In this document: positions 42,604 through 50,230 of the stretch, piece by piece
How the letters are laid out: every line of letters starts with the position of its first letter
How positions within the stretch are numbered: the first letter of the stretch is position 1
Source: Comamonadaceae bacterium
GTDB lineage: Bacteria > Pseudomonadota > Gammaproteobacteria > Burkholderiales > Burkholderiaceae_C
DNA length: 51,885 bases
Assembly: GCA_947447355.1 (NCBI GenBank)
Contig: CANFJF010000020.1
Location: forward strand, 1-51,885
Direction: 5' to 3'
Notes under the pieces: generated by a model
The model's database searches: none
What the model was told of the DNA's origin: nothing
The model's input: the letters and a program-made list of their open reading frames with translations, nothing else
Made by a program: the position numbers and the translations under genes

Positions 42604-43577
42604 TGCTTGATCTCTCGAGCCATCGAATCGTCATAGAGCGCGGCCGCTTCTGCGCCAACGTCTTTTTGAACGATCCCTTGTTTGAATGCAGCTTCGGCCA
42701 ACAGGCGCACTTGCTCTTTGGTCAGCACACCACCAAGCTTGATTATTTTGGCTGACTCTTGCGTGACGGTAAGTGGCAAACCTGTGTACTTGGCGTAAGC
42801 GTCTGCGAACAATGCATTATTTTTCGCCATCTTTTCTTCTGCATTCAGATAGACCCACAGAAAACGACGAACGGCTTCACGCTTGTTGGTCATGGCATCA
42901 CGCGACGCTGCCAGCATGCCAAGTTCGGCGCCCACTGATTTGGACTGGCTGTATTCCAGACCTTTCGCAAAATACGCATCACCTTCGGCGACGGCTTGCG
43001 ATTCAAACGGCTCCCAAAGCACCATGGCGTCAATGTCGCCGCGCTTGATGGCTTGAATGAAGGCGGTGCCGCCGCCTTGAATATTCACCGGTGTGAAGCT
43101 GTTGTAGGGAATGCCGCGCTCCACCAGCGTCATGGCAAATTGGAACCAGACAGCCGAGCCGGGGGCAATCCCGATGCGCTTGCCGGCGATGTCTTTCCAG
43201 TCATTGATGGTCACGCCTTTGCGGACCACCAGGTTCTTGGCTGAGCCGGCCACACCGGTCAGGCCGATCAAGTTGCGGCTGCCTTGCGATGCCGCAATGG
43301 CGAGATCGCCAGGGCCGACCGCCGAGACGTCAACGGTGTTGGACAACAGCGCCGTGCGTGCGTCGGCATAGCGAACGAACTCTGCGCGCTTGACATCAAT
43401 GTTGAACTTCTTGAGTTCTTCTTCAATGTTGAGGATGGGCGACAAATGGCCGACTTTCACAAAACCGATGGTCAGCGTTTCGCGCTGCGCCAGTGGCGCA
43501 GGTGCCGGGCCGATGGCCTGCACCAGACTCGTGAAGGCCGTCAACGTGACGGCGGCTAGGGCGGTACTGAGTTTCAT
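42600..43577 (-). CDS. NitT/TauT-family ABC transporter binding protein
   Basis: A 325-residue periplasmic binding protein of the SsuA/TauA group. Signal peptide MKLSTALAAVTLTAFTSLVQA, then the mature opening ETLTIGFVKVGHLSPI; VDVSAVGPGDLAIAASQG and GKRIGIAPGSAVWFQF are typical ligand-site segments. The ATG at 43577 has AGGAG eight bases upstream, better than the GTG three codons before. Ligands of the group include sulfonates, nitrate, thiamine precursors and aromatic acids. A 98-base gap, with nothing recognisable in it, separates it from the hydratase gene. Confidence 0.88.
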   Translation of the reverse strand: MKLSTALAAVTLTAFTSLVQAIGPAPAPLAQRETLTIGFVKVGHLSPILNIEEELKKFNIDVKRAEFVRYADARTALLSNTVDVSAVGPGDLAIAASQGSRNLIGLTGVAGSAKNLVVRKGVTINDWKDIAGKRIGIAPGSAVWFQFAMTLVERGIPYNSFTPVNIQGGGTAFIQAIKRGDIDAMVLWEPFESQAVAEGDAYFAKGLEYSQSKSVGAELGMLAASRDAMTNKREAVRRFLWVYLNAEEKMAKNNALFADAYAKYTGLPLTVTQESAKIIKLGGVLTKEQVRLLAEAAFKQGIVQKDVGAEAAALYDDSMAREIKQ

Positions 43578-43675
43578 GTTTAACACTCCTGTTTCGATGG
43601 ATAAAAGGTCGCTGTGGCTCGAGAACTAACGCGGAAAACGAAATGGAAAATATCGATGGCAAGGCGCTGAAGACG

Positions 43676-44452
43676 TTAACGCCCCACGAAGCGCGCCGGA
43701 CGTTTTTCGGCGAAGGCCTGGCGACCTTCGGTGTAATCCTGACTTTCAAAGCAGGTCTTGACGGCCTGCGCTACTTTCTCAGCGTCGGACTCAGACGAGC
43801 CGGCCAACACGGTCAGAAAAGCCAGCTTAGCGGCGGCAATCGTCAGCGGCGCGTTGGCGCTTATTTGTGCGGCAGTCTCCGCTGCGTGCAAAAAGCAATC
43901 GTCTTGCACACTGCTGACCAAGCCGATCTTCAACGCATCTTGTGCATCGCAGACGCGCGCGGTGTAAAACAATTCGCTGGCATTGGCCACGCCTAAAACA
44001 TCGACCATGCGCTTGACGCCTTTGAGGGCGTAGCCCAGACCTAAGCGGGCCGCGGGCATACGGAACTTGGCGGTTTTTGAAGCGTAGCGCAGATCGCAAG
44101 CCAACGCCAGCCCCAGACCGCCGCCGTAGCAGATGCCACTGATGGCGGCAATCACGGGGCGGGGAAATCCGGCCAGCGCGGTTTGGGCTTCATCCACAGC
44201 ACGGTCGTAGGCGACGACGCTTGCCGGGCTGTTGCGCTGCTCGCCAAACTCAGAGATGTCGGCGCCAGAGACAAAGGCCCGATCGCCATCGCCGCGCAAG
44301 ACCACGGCACGCACAGCCGCATTGTTTTTCAATTCTCCCAGCAGGGCTGCCAGCTGCTGCCACATGGCGAGCGACATGGCGTTGAAGCGGCCTTCATTGG
44401 ACAGAACGATCGTGGCCACATGGGCTTCGAGGGTGTAGGTGACGGTTCCCAT
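43676..44452 (-). CDS. Enoyl-CoA hydratase/isomerase family protein
   Basis: A 258-residue crotonase. Oxyanion-hole segments are AFVSGADISEFGE and AISGICYGGGLGLALA; the RMPAARLGLGYALKGVKRM segment lacks the glutamate found in hydratases of the EG-P type, so hydratase activity is not assured and another crotonase reaction is possible. The ATG at 44452 comes four bases after the CoA-transferase stop. A longer in-frame opening to 44560 lies inside that gene and is rejected. Confidence 0.85.
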   Translation of the reverse strand: MGTVTYTLEAHVATIVLSNEGRFNAMSLAMWQQLAALLGELKNNAAVRAVVLRGDGDRAFVSGADISEFGEQRNSPASVVAYDRAVDEAQTALAGFPRPVIAAISGICYGGGLGLALACDLRYASKTAKFRMPAARLGLGYALKGVKRMVDVLGVANASELFYTARVCDAQDALKIGLVSSVQDDCFLHAAETAAQISANAPLTIAAAKLAFLTVLAGSSESDAEKVAQAVKTCFESQDYTEGRQAFAEKRPARFVGR

Positions 44453-44456
44453 GGTG

Positions 44457-45653
44457 TCAGACCACGCTGTCGGTGTGAAATTGCTGAATTTCGTCAGCCG
44501 AGTAACCCGCTTCTTGCAGGACTTCGTCGGTGTGTTCGCCCCAGCCAGGCGCGGGCGCAACGACTTTGGACGGCGTCCGCTCCAAGGTCACGGGTTGCGT
44601 GATGTAGTGCATTTCTTTTCCAAAGTTGGTCATGAGGGTGGTCGTGACGCCGAGGTGCTTGACTTGCTCGTCTTCGAAGACCTGGGGCACGGTGTAGACC
44701 GGACCGGCTGGAACGCCGGCTTCATTCAGCAGATCGACCCACACAGCCACCGTCTTGGGTTTGAAAATAAGGGCCAGCGCCTCGTTCAGGCGTTCCCGGT
44801 GTTTGACGCGCAGTGGCTCGTCAAGGAACTCGGGGTCCGTCAACCATTCGGGCCGATCGATCAGTTGGCACAAGCGCACCCAGTTGCCTTCGCCAGATGC
44901 GCCGAGGTTGAAGACGCCGTCGCTTCCTTCGAACAGCCCCATGGGGCTGCTGGTCGGATGGTTGTTGCCGACCTGTACGGGAATATCTTGGTCGTTCAAA
45001 TAACGTGCCGCTTGAAAGTCCATCATGGCAATTTGAGAATGCAAGAGCGAGGCGTGAACCCACTGGCCTTTGCCGGAGACTTCACGCTCAAGCAGCGCAG
45101 TCAGGATGCCTAGCGCGGTGTACAGGCCGGCGCTCATGTCGGCGACGGCCAAGCCGGCTCGCACAGGGCCTGATTCGGCATGACCGGTGACGGACATCAA
45201 GCCGCCCATGCCCTGCAAAATCTGGTCAAAGCCGGGACGCCAGGCGTAAGGCCCATCTTGGCCAAAGCCGGAAATGCTGGCCAGGATGATGCGTGGGTTG
45301 ACCGCTGCCAGCGCGGCATAGTCGACGCCGAGTTTTTTCTTGACGTCCGGCCGCCAGTTCTCGACCACCACATCGGCATCTTTGACGAGCCGCATCAGGA
45401 TGTCTAGGGCGCCCGGTTTTTTGAGATTCAGCGTCATCGAGCGCTTGTTGCGGTTGATGTTTTGAAAGTCACCGCCTTGCCGGTTCGCCGCGAACATGGC
45501 TTCATTGGGATCAATGCCTGGTGGGGGCTCGATGCGAATCACGTCGGCACCAAAGTCCGTCAGCATGCGCACGCAATTAGGACCGGCGCGGACCCTTGAA
45601 AGATCGAGCACGCGAAATCTTGACAGTGCTTGAGACGCTTGAATTTTGGGCAT
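44457..45653 (-). CDS. CaiB/BaiF family CoA-transferase
   Basis: A class III CoA-transferase of 398 residues. The opening RVLDLSRVRAGPNCVRMLTDFGADVIRIEPP and NRNKRSMTLNLKKP are the family marks, and the catalytic aspartate is in VADMSAGLYTALG (about residue 170). It would move CoA onto a carboxylic acid intermediate and feed the hydratase-like enzyme downstream. It lies seven bases after the amidase stop in the same operon. Donor and acceptor are unknown. Confidence 0.92.
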   Translation of the reverse strand: MPKIQASQALSRFRVLDLSRVRAGPNCVRMLTDFGADVIRIEPPPGIDPNEAMFAANRQGGDFQNINRNKRSMTLNLKKPGALDILMRLVKDADVVVENWRPDVKKKLGVDYAALAAVNPRIILASISGFGQDGPYAWRPGFDQILQGMGGLMSVTGHAESGPVRAGLAVADMSAGLYTALGILTALLEREVSGKGQWVHASLLHSQIAMMDFQAARYLNDQDIPVQVGNNHPTSSPMGLFEGSDGVFNLGASGEGNWVRLCQLIDRPEWLTDPEFLDEPLRVKHRERLNEALALIFKPKTVAVWVDLLNEAGVPAGPVYTVPQVFEDEQVKHLGVTTTLMTNFGKEMHYITQPVTLERTPSKVVAPAPGWGEHTDEVLQEAGYSADEIQQFHTDSVV

Positions 45654-45660
45654 TTAAAAG

Positions 45661-47004
45661 TTAACTTTGCAAGTGTGAAAAATGTCGTGTGATGCCGCAG
45701 TGTCCAAAGCGTTTGATTTCAAGCCCATCCGCAAAGGCTAGCAAGGTTCGTTCCTCAAACGGTCGGGCGATGAATTGAGCGCAGATGGGCAGGCCGCGTG
45801 CATCGCTGGCAATCGGCATTACCAGCGATGGAAAGCCCAGGTAATTGACCCAACCCATGAAACTGTGCAGGCTGAGCAGTTGCTTGACGTCGAAGTCAGT
45901 GTTGCCAGGGGTGACCACCGACCCGTCCGGCACCGGCTGCGGCAGCGCTGGCAGCATCAGAATGTCGTGGTCTTTCAGATGCGCGTTGAAAAAAGTGCGC
46001 GCGCGTGAGCCGCGGTCACGCACTGCCGCCTGATACCAGTCCAGCGGCATGACCAAGCCTGGCAAAGCGACGGCCTGAACGCTGGTGGACAGCGTGTTGT
46101 TCAGCAACCCGCTCTGGTGCGTGGTGGCTGCTTCATGGTGCAGCAGGATCTCTGACAGCGCGGTCAACAGGCGGTGCTCGGCAAGTTGACCGATGCGTTG
46201 TGTGACGCTGCACTCGTCTGCCAGCGCCGTGAGTGCCGCAGCAACGCTGTCATGCAGTCCGGTCTCAGGAATCCACGCTTTCAGGCGGGGTTCTGCCAGG
46301 CTGGGTCGTGTGTTGCTGCCGGGCGTTAAGGCGTCCAGCAACTGCTGTGCATCGGCGGCTGAGCGCGCCAGCAGTCCAATGCTGTCGAGTGACGGCGCCA
46401 AAGGATGGACGCCTTCCTGACTGATCAGGCCATGCGTGGTTTTGAGTCCGAGGAGTCCACACGTTGCTGCAGGAATGCGCACGGAGCCGGCGGTGTCTGT
46501 GCCCATCGCGCCATAGGCGATTTCGCTGGCCACGGCCACAGCACTGCCACTGGAGGAGCCGCCGACCACGGCCGCTGGGTTGAGCGGGTTGATACAGCGC
46601 GCAAAGTGGGCGTTGTCGCCGGTGGCACCACAGGCGTATTCGGCCATGACAACGCTGGCTAACTGGCTGGCACCTGCATTTTGCAACTGCTGAATAGCGG
46701 ACGCTGCCGCCAAACCGGGCACAGACCGGCCGTGGTCATGGCCCAAGCCCGGCGCTCTGCCGGCGGTGTTGAAGATGTCTTTGTGCGCCAGACCGATGCC
46801 CGCCAGAGCTTGGTGTTTGTCGGCTTGCGCTGCATCGCTGACAACCTCATCCGCTGTATCGGCCATGATGTGCACCACGCAGTGATAACGCGGGTCCAGT
46901 GTTTTCAGTCGTTGCCGCTGTGCGCTCAGGGACTCCTGTCGAGACAGCTTCCCAAGCGCCAGCGCAAGCTGTAACCCCGTGAGCGTGGCGGGCAAGGTGG
47001 TCAT
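45661..47004 (-). CDS. Amidase signature family hydrolase
   Basis: A 447-residue amidase. The Ser-cisSer-Lys triad is visible: lysine in GIGLAHKDIF, cis-serine in GGSSSGSAVAVA and the nucleophile in GTDTAGSVRIPA. Its start overlaps the small upstream gene by four bases (ATGA). Relatives such as GatA and AtzE need a small helical partner; the coupled upstream product might play that part. It would release ammonia or an amine from an amide made or imported by this operon. Confidence 0.9.
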   Translation of the reverse strand: MTTLPATLTGLQLALALGKLSRQESLSAQRQRLKTLDPRYHCVVHIMADTADEVVSDAAQADKHQALAGIGLAHKDIFNTAGRAPGLGHDHGRSVPGLAAASAIQQLQNAGASQLASVVMAEYACGATGDNAHFARCINPLNPAAVVGGSSSGSAVAVASEIAYGAMGTDTAGSVRIPAATCGLLGLKTTHGLISQEGVHPLAPSLDSIGLLARSAADAQQLLDALTPGSNTRPSLAEPRLKAWIPETGLHDSVAAALTALADECSVTQRIGQLAEHRLLTALSEILLHHEAATTHQSGLLNNTLSTSVQAVALPGLVMPLDWYQAAVRDRGSRARTFFNAHLKDHDILMLPALPQPVPDGSVVTPGNTDFDVKQLLSLHSFMGWVNYLGFPSLVMPIASDARGLPICAQFIARPFEERTLLAFADGLEIKRFGHCGITRHFSHLQS

Positions 47005-47246
47005 CGGGCGAGGCTTTGCAAGGTGGTTGAGAAAGCAACTTCTGGATCAGCTGACGGGCTGCTGGCCAGAGCGCTGTGGGCAGCTGGTTGCAATCGGCTC
47101 AGCGCTTTCACCAAGCGCAGCACCTCAGATTCAGTCGGTGCGCTGTCGCGCCTGTTCAGCCCTGCGCGCACCTGCTCAGCCAGAAGCTCGGTTTGCGAAC
47201 TGAATGGCGCGCTTTGTGGCGGCGGGATGGATGAATAATTGTGCAT
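47001..47246 (-). CDS. Small protein translationally coupled to the amidase
   Basis: An 81-residue protein I do not recognise. It begins MHNYSSIPPPQSAPF, a proline-rich lead, then two likely amphipathic helices (TELLAEQVRAGLNRR and ESEVLRLVKALSRLQPAAHS), and ends in a Ser/Ala-rich tail. It is the first gene of the 12-gene leftward operon, and its stop overlaps the amidase ATG. Size, helix content and coupling recall GatC and AtzG, small partners of GatA/AtzE amidases, but I see no sequence signature of those families. A distinct small subunit or chaperone is possible. Confidence 0.6.
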   Translation of the reverse strand: MHNYSSIPPPQSAPFSSQTELLAEQVRAGLNRRDSAPTESEVLRLVKALSRLQPAAHSALASSPSADPEVAFSTTLQSLAR

Positions 47247-47257
47247 ATCTAATTTGT

Positions 47258-47277
47258 CTGTAAATATAAATATACAG
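47258..47277. promoter_or_regulatory. Candidate GntR operator in the divergent promoter region
   Basis: CTGTAAATATAAATATACAG, 20 bases, of which eight of ten symmetric pairs match (five outer pairs are perfect). It lies 11 bases before the leftward operon's first ATG and 37 before the GntR start at 47315. A leftward TTGATA (47293-47288) upstream of it could be a -35 box. Size and position suit a GntR/FCD dimer site that controls both directions. Confidence 0.5.
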
Positions 47278-47314
47278 TATGTGTGGATATCAAGCAATGT
47301 GGGAAACTCTAAGA

Positions 47315-48001
47315 ATGCGAAGCACGAAGACCGTATTTACCAAAGCCAGCGACAAAATTCGGACTGAAATTGAAGCCCTTATTCAGTCTGGAACCCTGCT
47401 CCCCGGGGATGCGATTGACGAGGCAGGGCTGGCCAGTCAGCACGGCGTATCGCGAACGCCCATCCGTGAAGCCATGCTACAGCTGCAGGCGCAGGGCCTC
47501 CTGACCAGCTTGTCACGCGGCGGCATGGTTGTCGCCAAAATGGATTTGCAGCAGTTGTTGTCGTTGTGGGAGTTGCTGGCCGAGCTGGAGGCGGTCGCCG
47601 CTCGTCTGGCTTGTCAGCGGATGACCCGTGATGAACTCGTGGCTATCGCCAATGCCAATGAGCAGGGGCGAGCAGCGATGGAGCTTGATGATATGGCCGC
47701 TTGGCAGGAGCGCAACCTTGCCTTTCACGAGTTGATTTACCGTGCCACCCGAAACCCTTATTTGCGCCAGGAGGTATTACGCATTCGCGCGCGCACAGGG
47801 TTTTATCGTCAACATGCCTTTGGTGCTTTGGGGAAAATCAAGACGTCCTTCGAGCAACACCAGCGCTTGGTGGAGGCCTTTCAGGCGGGCGATGCTGACG
47901 CTGCTGCGGTTGCCATGGTGGCGCACATGCGGCCCGCCCGTGATGCGCAAGCGATGTCTGACTTCATCATCAACTTGCCCAAGGGCCTCAGCCTAGCTTG
48001 A
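47315..48001 (+). CDS. GntR-family regulator, FCD subfamily
   Basis: A 228-residue regulator. The N-terminal winged helix includes LASQHGVSRTPIREAMLQLQAQGLL, and the C-terminal FCD effector domain has LAFHELIYRATRNPYL with the histidine and acidic residues that usually hold a metal. The start is uncertain: ATGs at 47279, 47297 and 47315 are in frame; the first abuts the palindrome 47258-47277, so I take the last, which has GGGAA in front. It is divergent from the amidase operon and probably its local regulator. Confidence 0.87.
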   Translation: MRSTKTVFTKASDKIRTEIEALIQSGTLLPGDAIDEAGLASQHGVSRTPIREAMLQLQAQGLLTSLSRGGMVVAKMDLQQLLSLWELLAELEAVAARLACQRMTRDELVAIANANEQGRAAMELDDMAAWQERNLAFHELIYRATRNPYLRQEVLRIRARTGFYRQHAFGALGKIKTSFEQHQRLVEAFQAGDADAAAVAMVAHMRPARDAQAMSDFIINLPKGLSLA

Positions 48002-48006
48002 GGCGC

Positions 48007-48816
48007 TCAGCTGGCTGAACCTGCCGCATGGGCGATGTGTTGCGCCCGGCACAGGTCGTCCCAAGCTTTAGCTTTGTCGGGCAGACTGCGCAGCAGATAC
48101 GCCGCGTCGTAGGTGACCACCGCAGTAACGCCCGCAAGCTGATGCGCCCGTCCGCACAGCTTGCCCAGCGGCTCTGACGACTGCAGCAGCGCCTGCGCCG
48201 CAAGGCGCCCCATGATGAGGATGACATTCGGCTTCTCGGCCTTGAGCAGCTCGGCCAGCGCTGAATCCAGTGGCAGCGCATTGCCCGCATCTCCTCGACG
48301 CGACAGTGGCACGCACACCGCGCTGGCGCTTTGCGGCAGTCCGGCCGCGCGCAACATGTTGTCAAGGAGTTTGCCGGCGTCACCTGCCAGTGGATCGGCT
48401 TCGGTGGCGCCCGGTGGCGTTTCGATCAACAGCAGCCAGCGTGCTGCCGCTCCGGGGACGGCGGGTTGACCGTTGTCGGCGGCTGCTTTGGCATAGAGCA
48501 CACGCGCTTCGCCCAGAGACCAAGCGCTGTTGCCGGTAGTCGCATGGGTCGGGTTGGATGGCGCTGGCGCAGCTGAAGCTAGCGCAGCTTCAAGCGGCGG
48601 CCGACGCGAAGGCGCGATGTTAGCGGCGGATGACGGTGTTGTTGTGTTGGGTTGTGCCGGCACGATAGCCGAAGTCGGTATCGAAGCAGCGATGGTTGGC
48701 GCGTCAACCATCGCCACAGCACCCACCACTTCAGCGGCGACCTGCTGCGGTTGCCACAGTCGGATGCCCATTTCGCGCAGCATCGCGCGCTGGCGTTTGT
48801 CGAGGTCTAGGCTCAT
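48007..48816 (-). CDS. Uracil-DNA glycosylase-like protein, apparently degenerate
   Basis: A 269-residue protein. The C-terminal part follows the family 4/5 uracil-DNA glycosylase plan: IETPPGATEADPLAGDAGKL, DNMLRAAGL, VILIMGRLAAQALL and TYDAAYLLRSLP. The cysteines of the iron-sulfur cluster are not in their usual places, and the motif normally written HPAYLLR has Asp-Ala instead of His-Pro. Residues 25-115 are a low-complexity Ala/Pro/Thr stretch. Repair activity is doubtful. The location beside rimI and tsaB is usual for Burkholderiales. Confidence 0.72.
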   Translation of the reverse strand: MSLDLDKRQRAMLREMGIRLWQPQQVAAEVVGAVAMVDAPTIAASIPTSAIVPAQPNTTTPSSAANIAPSRRPPLEAALASAAPAPSNPTHATTGNSAWSLGEARVLYAKAAADNGQPAVPGAAARWLLLIETPPGATEADPLAGDAGKLLDNMLRAAGLPQSASAVCVPLSRRGDAGNALPLDSALAELLKAEKPNVILIMGRLAAQALLQSSEPLGKLCGRAHQLAGVTAVVTYDAAYLLRSLPDKAKAWDDLCRAQHIAHAAGSAS

Positions 48817-48826
48817 GTTGGGGCTT

Positions 48827-49312
48827 TCACAATGCCAGACTCATGACGATCGCGTCTTCGCGTTCGAAAGCGCTCAGCGGGTAATAGTTGCGGCGCGTGC
48901 CGACATGCCGAAAACCGCAGTGTTCGTAGACTTGCCGCGCCCGCGTGTTGCTGATGCGCACCTCCAGCCACAGCCATTCGGCGCCCTGCCCGCGTGACCA
49001 CAGGCACAGCGCGTCCAACAGAAGTCGGGCAAAGCCCTGGCCTTGGTGCATCGGCGCCACGGTGATGTTGAGCAGGTGCACCTCGTCGACTCCTTTCATG
49101 GCCACAAAGTAGCCGATCAGCTCGGGCTCGCTGCCGTGCGCAGCGTCGGCCAGCAGCATCTGACACGGGTAACCCGCCGTCAGTGAATCCGAAAAATTGC
49201 CGGACAGCCAAGGGTGGGGATAAGCGCCTTTTTCGATGCTGGCAACCTGCTCCAGCCAAGGCGTGGTCATGGCCTCGAGTCGGACTTCTCTGGGTTTGGG
49301 GACGGCATTCAT
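48827..49312 (-). CDS. rimI: Ribosomal protein S18-alanine N-acetyltransferase
   Basis: A GNAT acetyltransferase of 161 residues. The acetyl-CoA loop is HQGQGFARLLLDAL, and the late ARQVYEHCGFRHVGTRRNYYP has the tyrosine-containing segment seen in RimI proteins that acetylate the N-terminus of S18. It sits between tsaB and the UDG-like gene with gaps of about 10-15 bases, a conserved order. Confidence 0.92.
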   Translation of the reverse strand: MNAVPKPREVRLEAMTTPWLEQVASIEKGAYPHPWLSGNFSDSLTAGYPCQMLLADAAHGSEPELIGYFVAMKGVDEVHLLNITVAPMHQGQGFARLLLDALCLWSRGQGAEWLWLEVRISNTRARQVYEHCGFRHVGTRRNYYPLSAFEREDAIVMSLAL

Positions 49313-49327
49313 GAGATGGCAAAGCGT

Positions 49328-50161
49328 TCAGGCAAGGTTCGGAGTGGTTGCGGCTATGTCGGCAGTTGCGCTCGACAAAACCAGCGCTTGGCGCTTCACT
49401 TCAGCGCGTTCATCGGTGGTCAAGGCCACTTTGTCGCGGATGTAGAGCGGCAGCGCTTGTGACGCGTCCAGTGCAGCCCCCGCCGCCAGCATGGCCGGTG
49501 CCAGCCGCAGCATGGCCGCGGCGCCCGGCAGGGCGGTCAGGCGGGTACAGCCAACCGTCAGAGCAGGCAGCCGCGCGGCATAGACCTCAAAGACATTGCC
49601 GGCCAGACCATGACCAGCTTCGCTGTATGAGCCCTCTGCACTTTGAAGTACGGCGCTCAACTGCAAAGCCTCAGGCCGAACCAAAACGCACGGCGCCAGA
49701 GCGTGGCAAATGCCATCGCTCAAGCGAAAGTGCTGCAGATACATTTCGTCCATGCGGGCGTCCAGCAGCGCGGTGATCGTTAGCGGCGCGGTATGGGCCA
49801 GTGCCCATTGAAAACGCGCTTCTTCCGCCAGCGCCAGCAACGAGTCCACCGGCAGCACCGGCACGCCCGCACCCAAGGCAAGACCTTGCGCGACCGCGCA
49901 GGCTGTGCGCAAGCCGGTGAAAGAACCCGGGCCACGGCCAAAGGCAATCGCATCGAGTTGGTCGAGCCGCAGACCGGCATCGGCCAACAGTTGCAAGATG
50001 GCCGGAATCAAGGTGGCGGACGACAGCGGCCCGCCCGCGCCCTCATGCAACCACTGCTGCGCGCCGTCGCTCACGCCGATCGACATGCGGTCAGTGCTGG
50101 TGTCAAACGCGAGAAAGCGGCCGGTGGTCGGGGAGGTCAAGCTGGAAACGGTCATGGACAT
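49328..50161 (-). CDS. tsaB: tRNA threonylcarbamoyladenosine biosynthesis protein TsaB
   Basis: A 277-residue ASKHA-fold protein. LAFDTSTDRMSIGV at the N-terminus and GRGPGSFTGLRTA near residue 75 are the TsaB hallmarks. With TsaC, TsaD and TsaE it makes the t6A modification next to the tRNA anticodon. An ATG two codons later (50155) is an equally possible start. It heads the tsaB-rimI-UDG-like leftward group and is divergent from dacB by 69 bases. Confidence 0.94.
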   Translation of the reverse strand: MSMTVSSLTSPTTGRFLAFDTSTDRMSIGVSDGAQQWLHEGAGGPLSSATLIPAILQLLADAGLRLDQLDAIAFGRGPGSFTGLRTACAVAQGLALGAGVPVLPVDSLLALAEEARFQWALAHTAPLTITALLDARMDEMYLQHFRLSDGICHALAPCVLVRPEALQLSAVLQSAEGSYSEAGHGLAGNVFEVYAARLPALTVGCTRLTALPGAAAMLRLAPAMLAAGAALDASQALPLYIRDKVALTTDERAEVKRQALVLSSATADIAATTPNLA

Positions 50162-50230
50162 CGCCTGATTATCCGGTCAAGTCAGTGAGGCCCGTTGTCA
50201 GCGCACAGGCCCAGCCGTGATAATTCACCG

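Noticed and set aside
43578..43675. Internal promoter or separate operon start before the NitT/TauT binding-protein gene
   Set aside because: The 98-base gap shows no convincing -35/-10 pair and no palindrome; transcription from upstream is the simpler reading.
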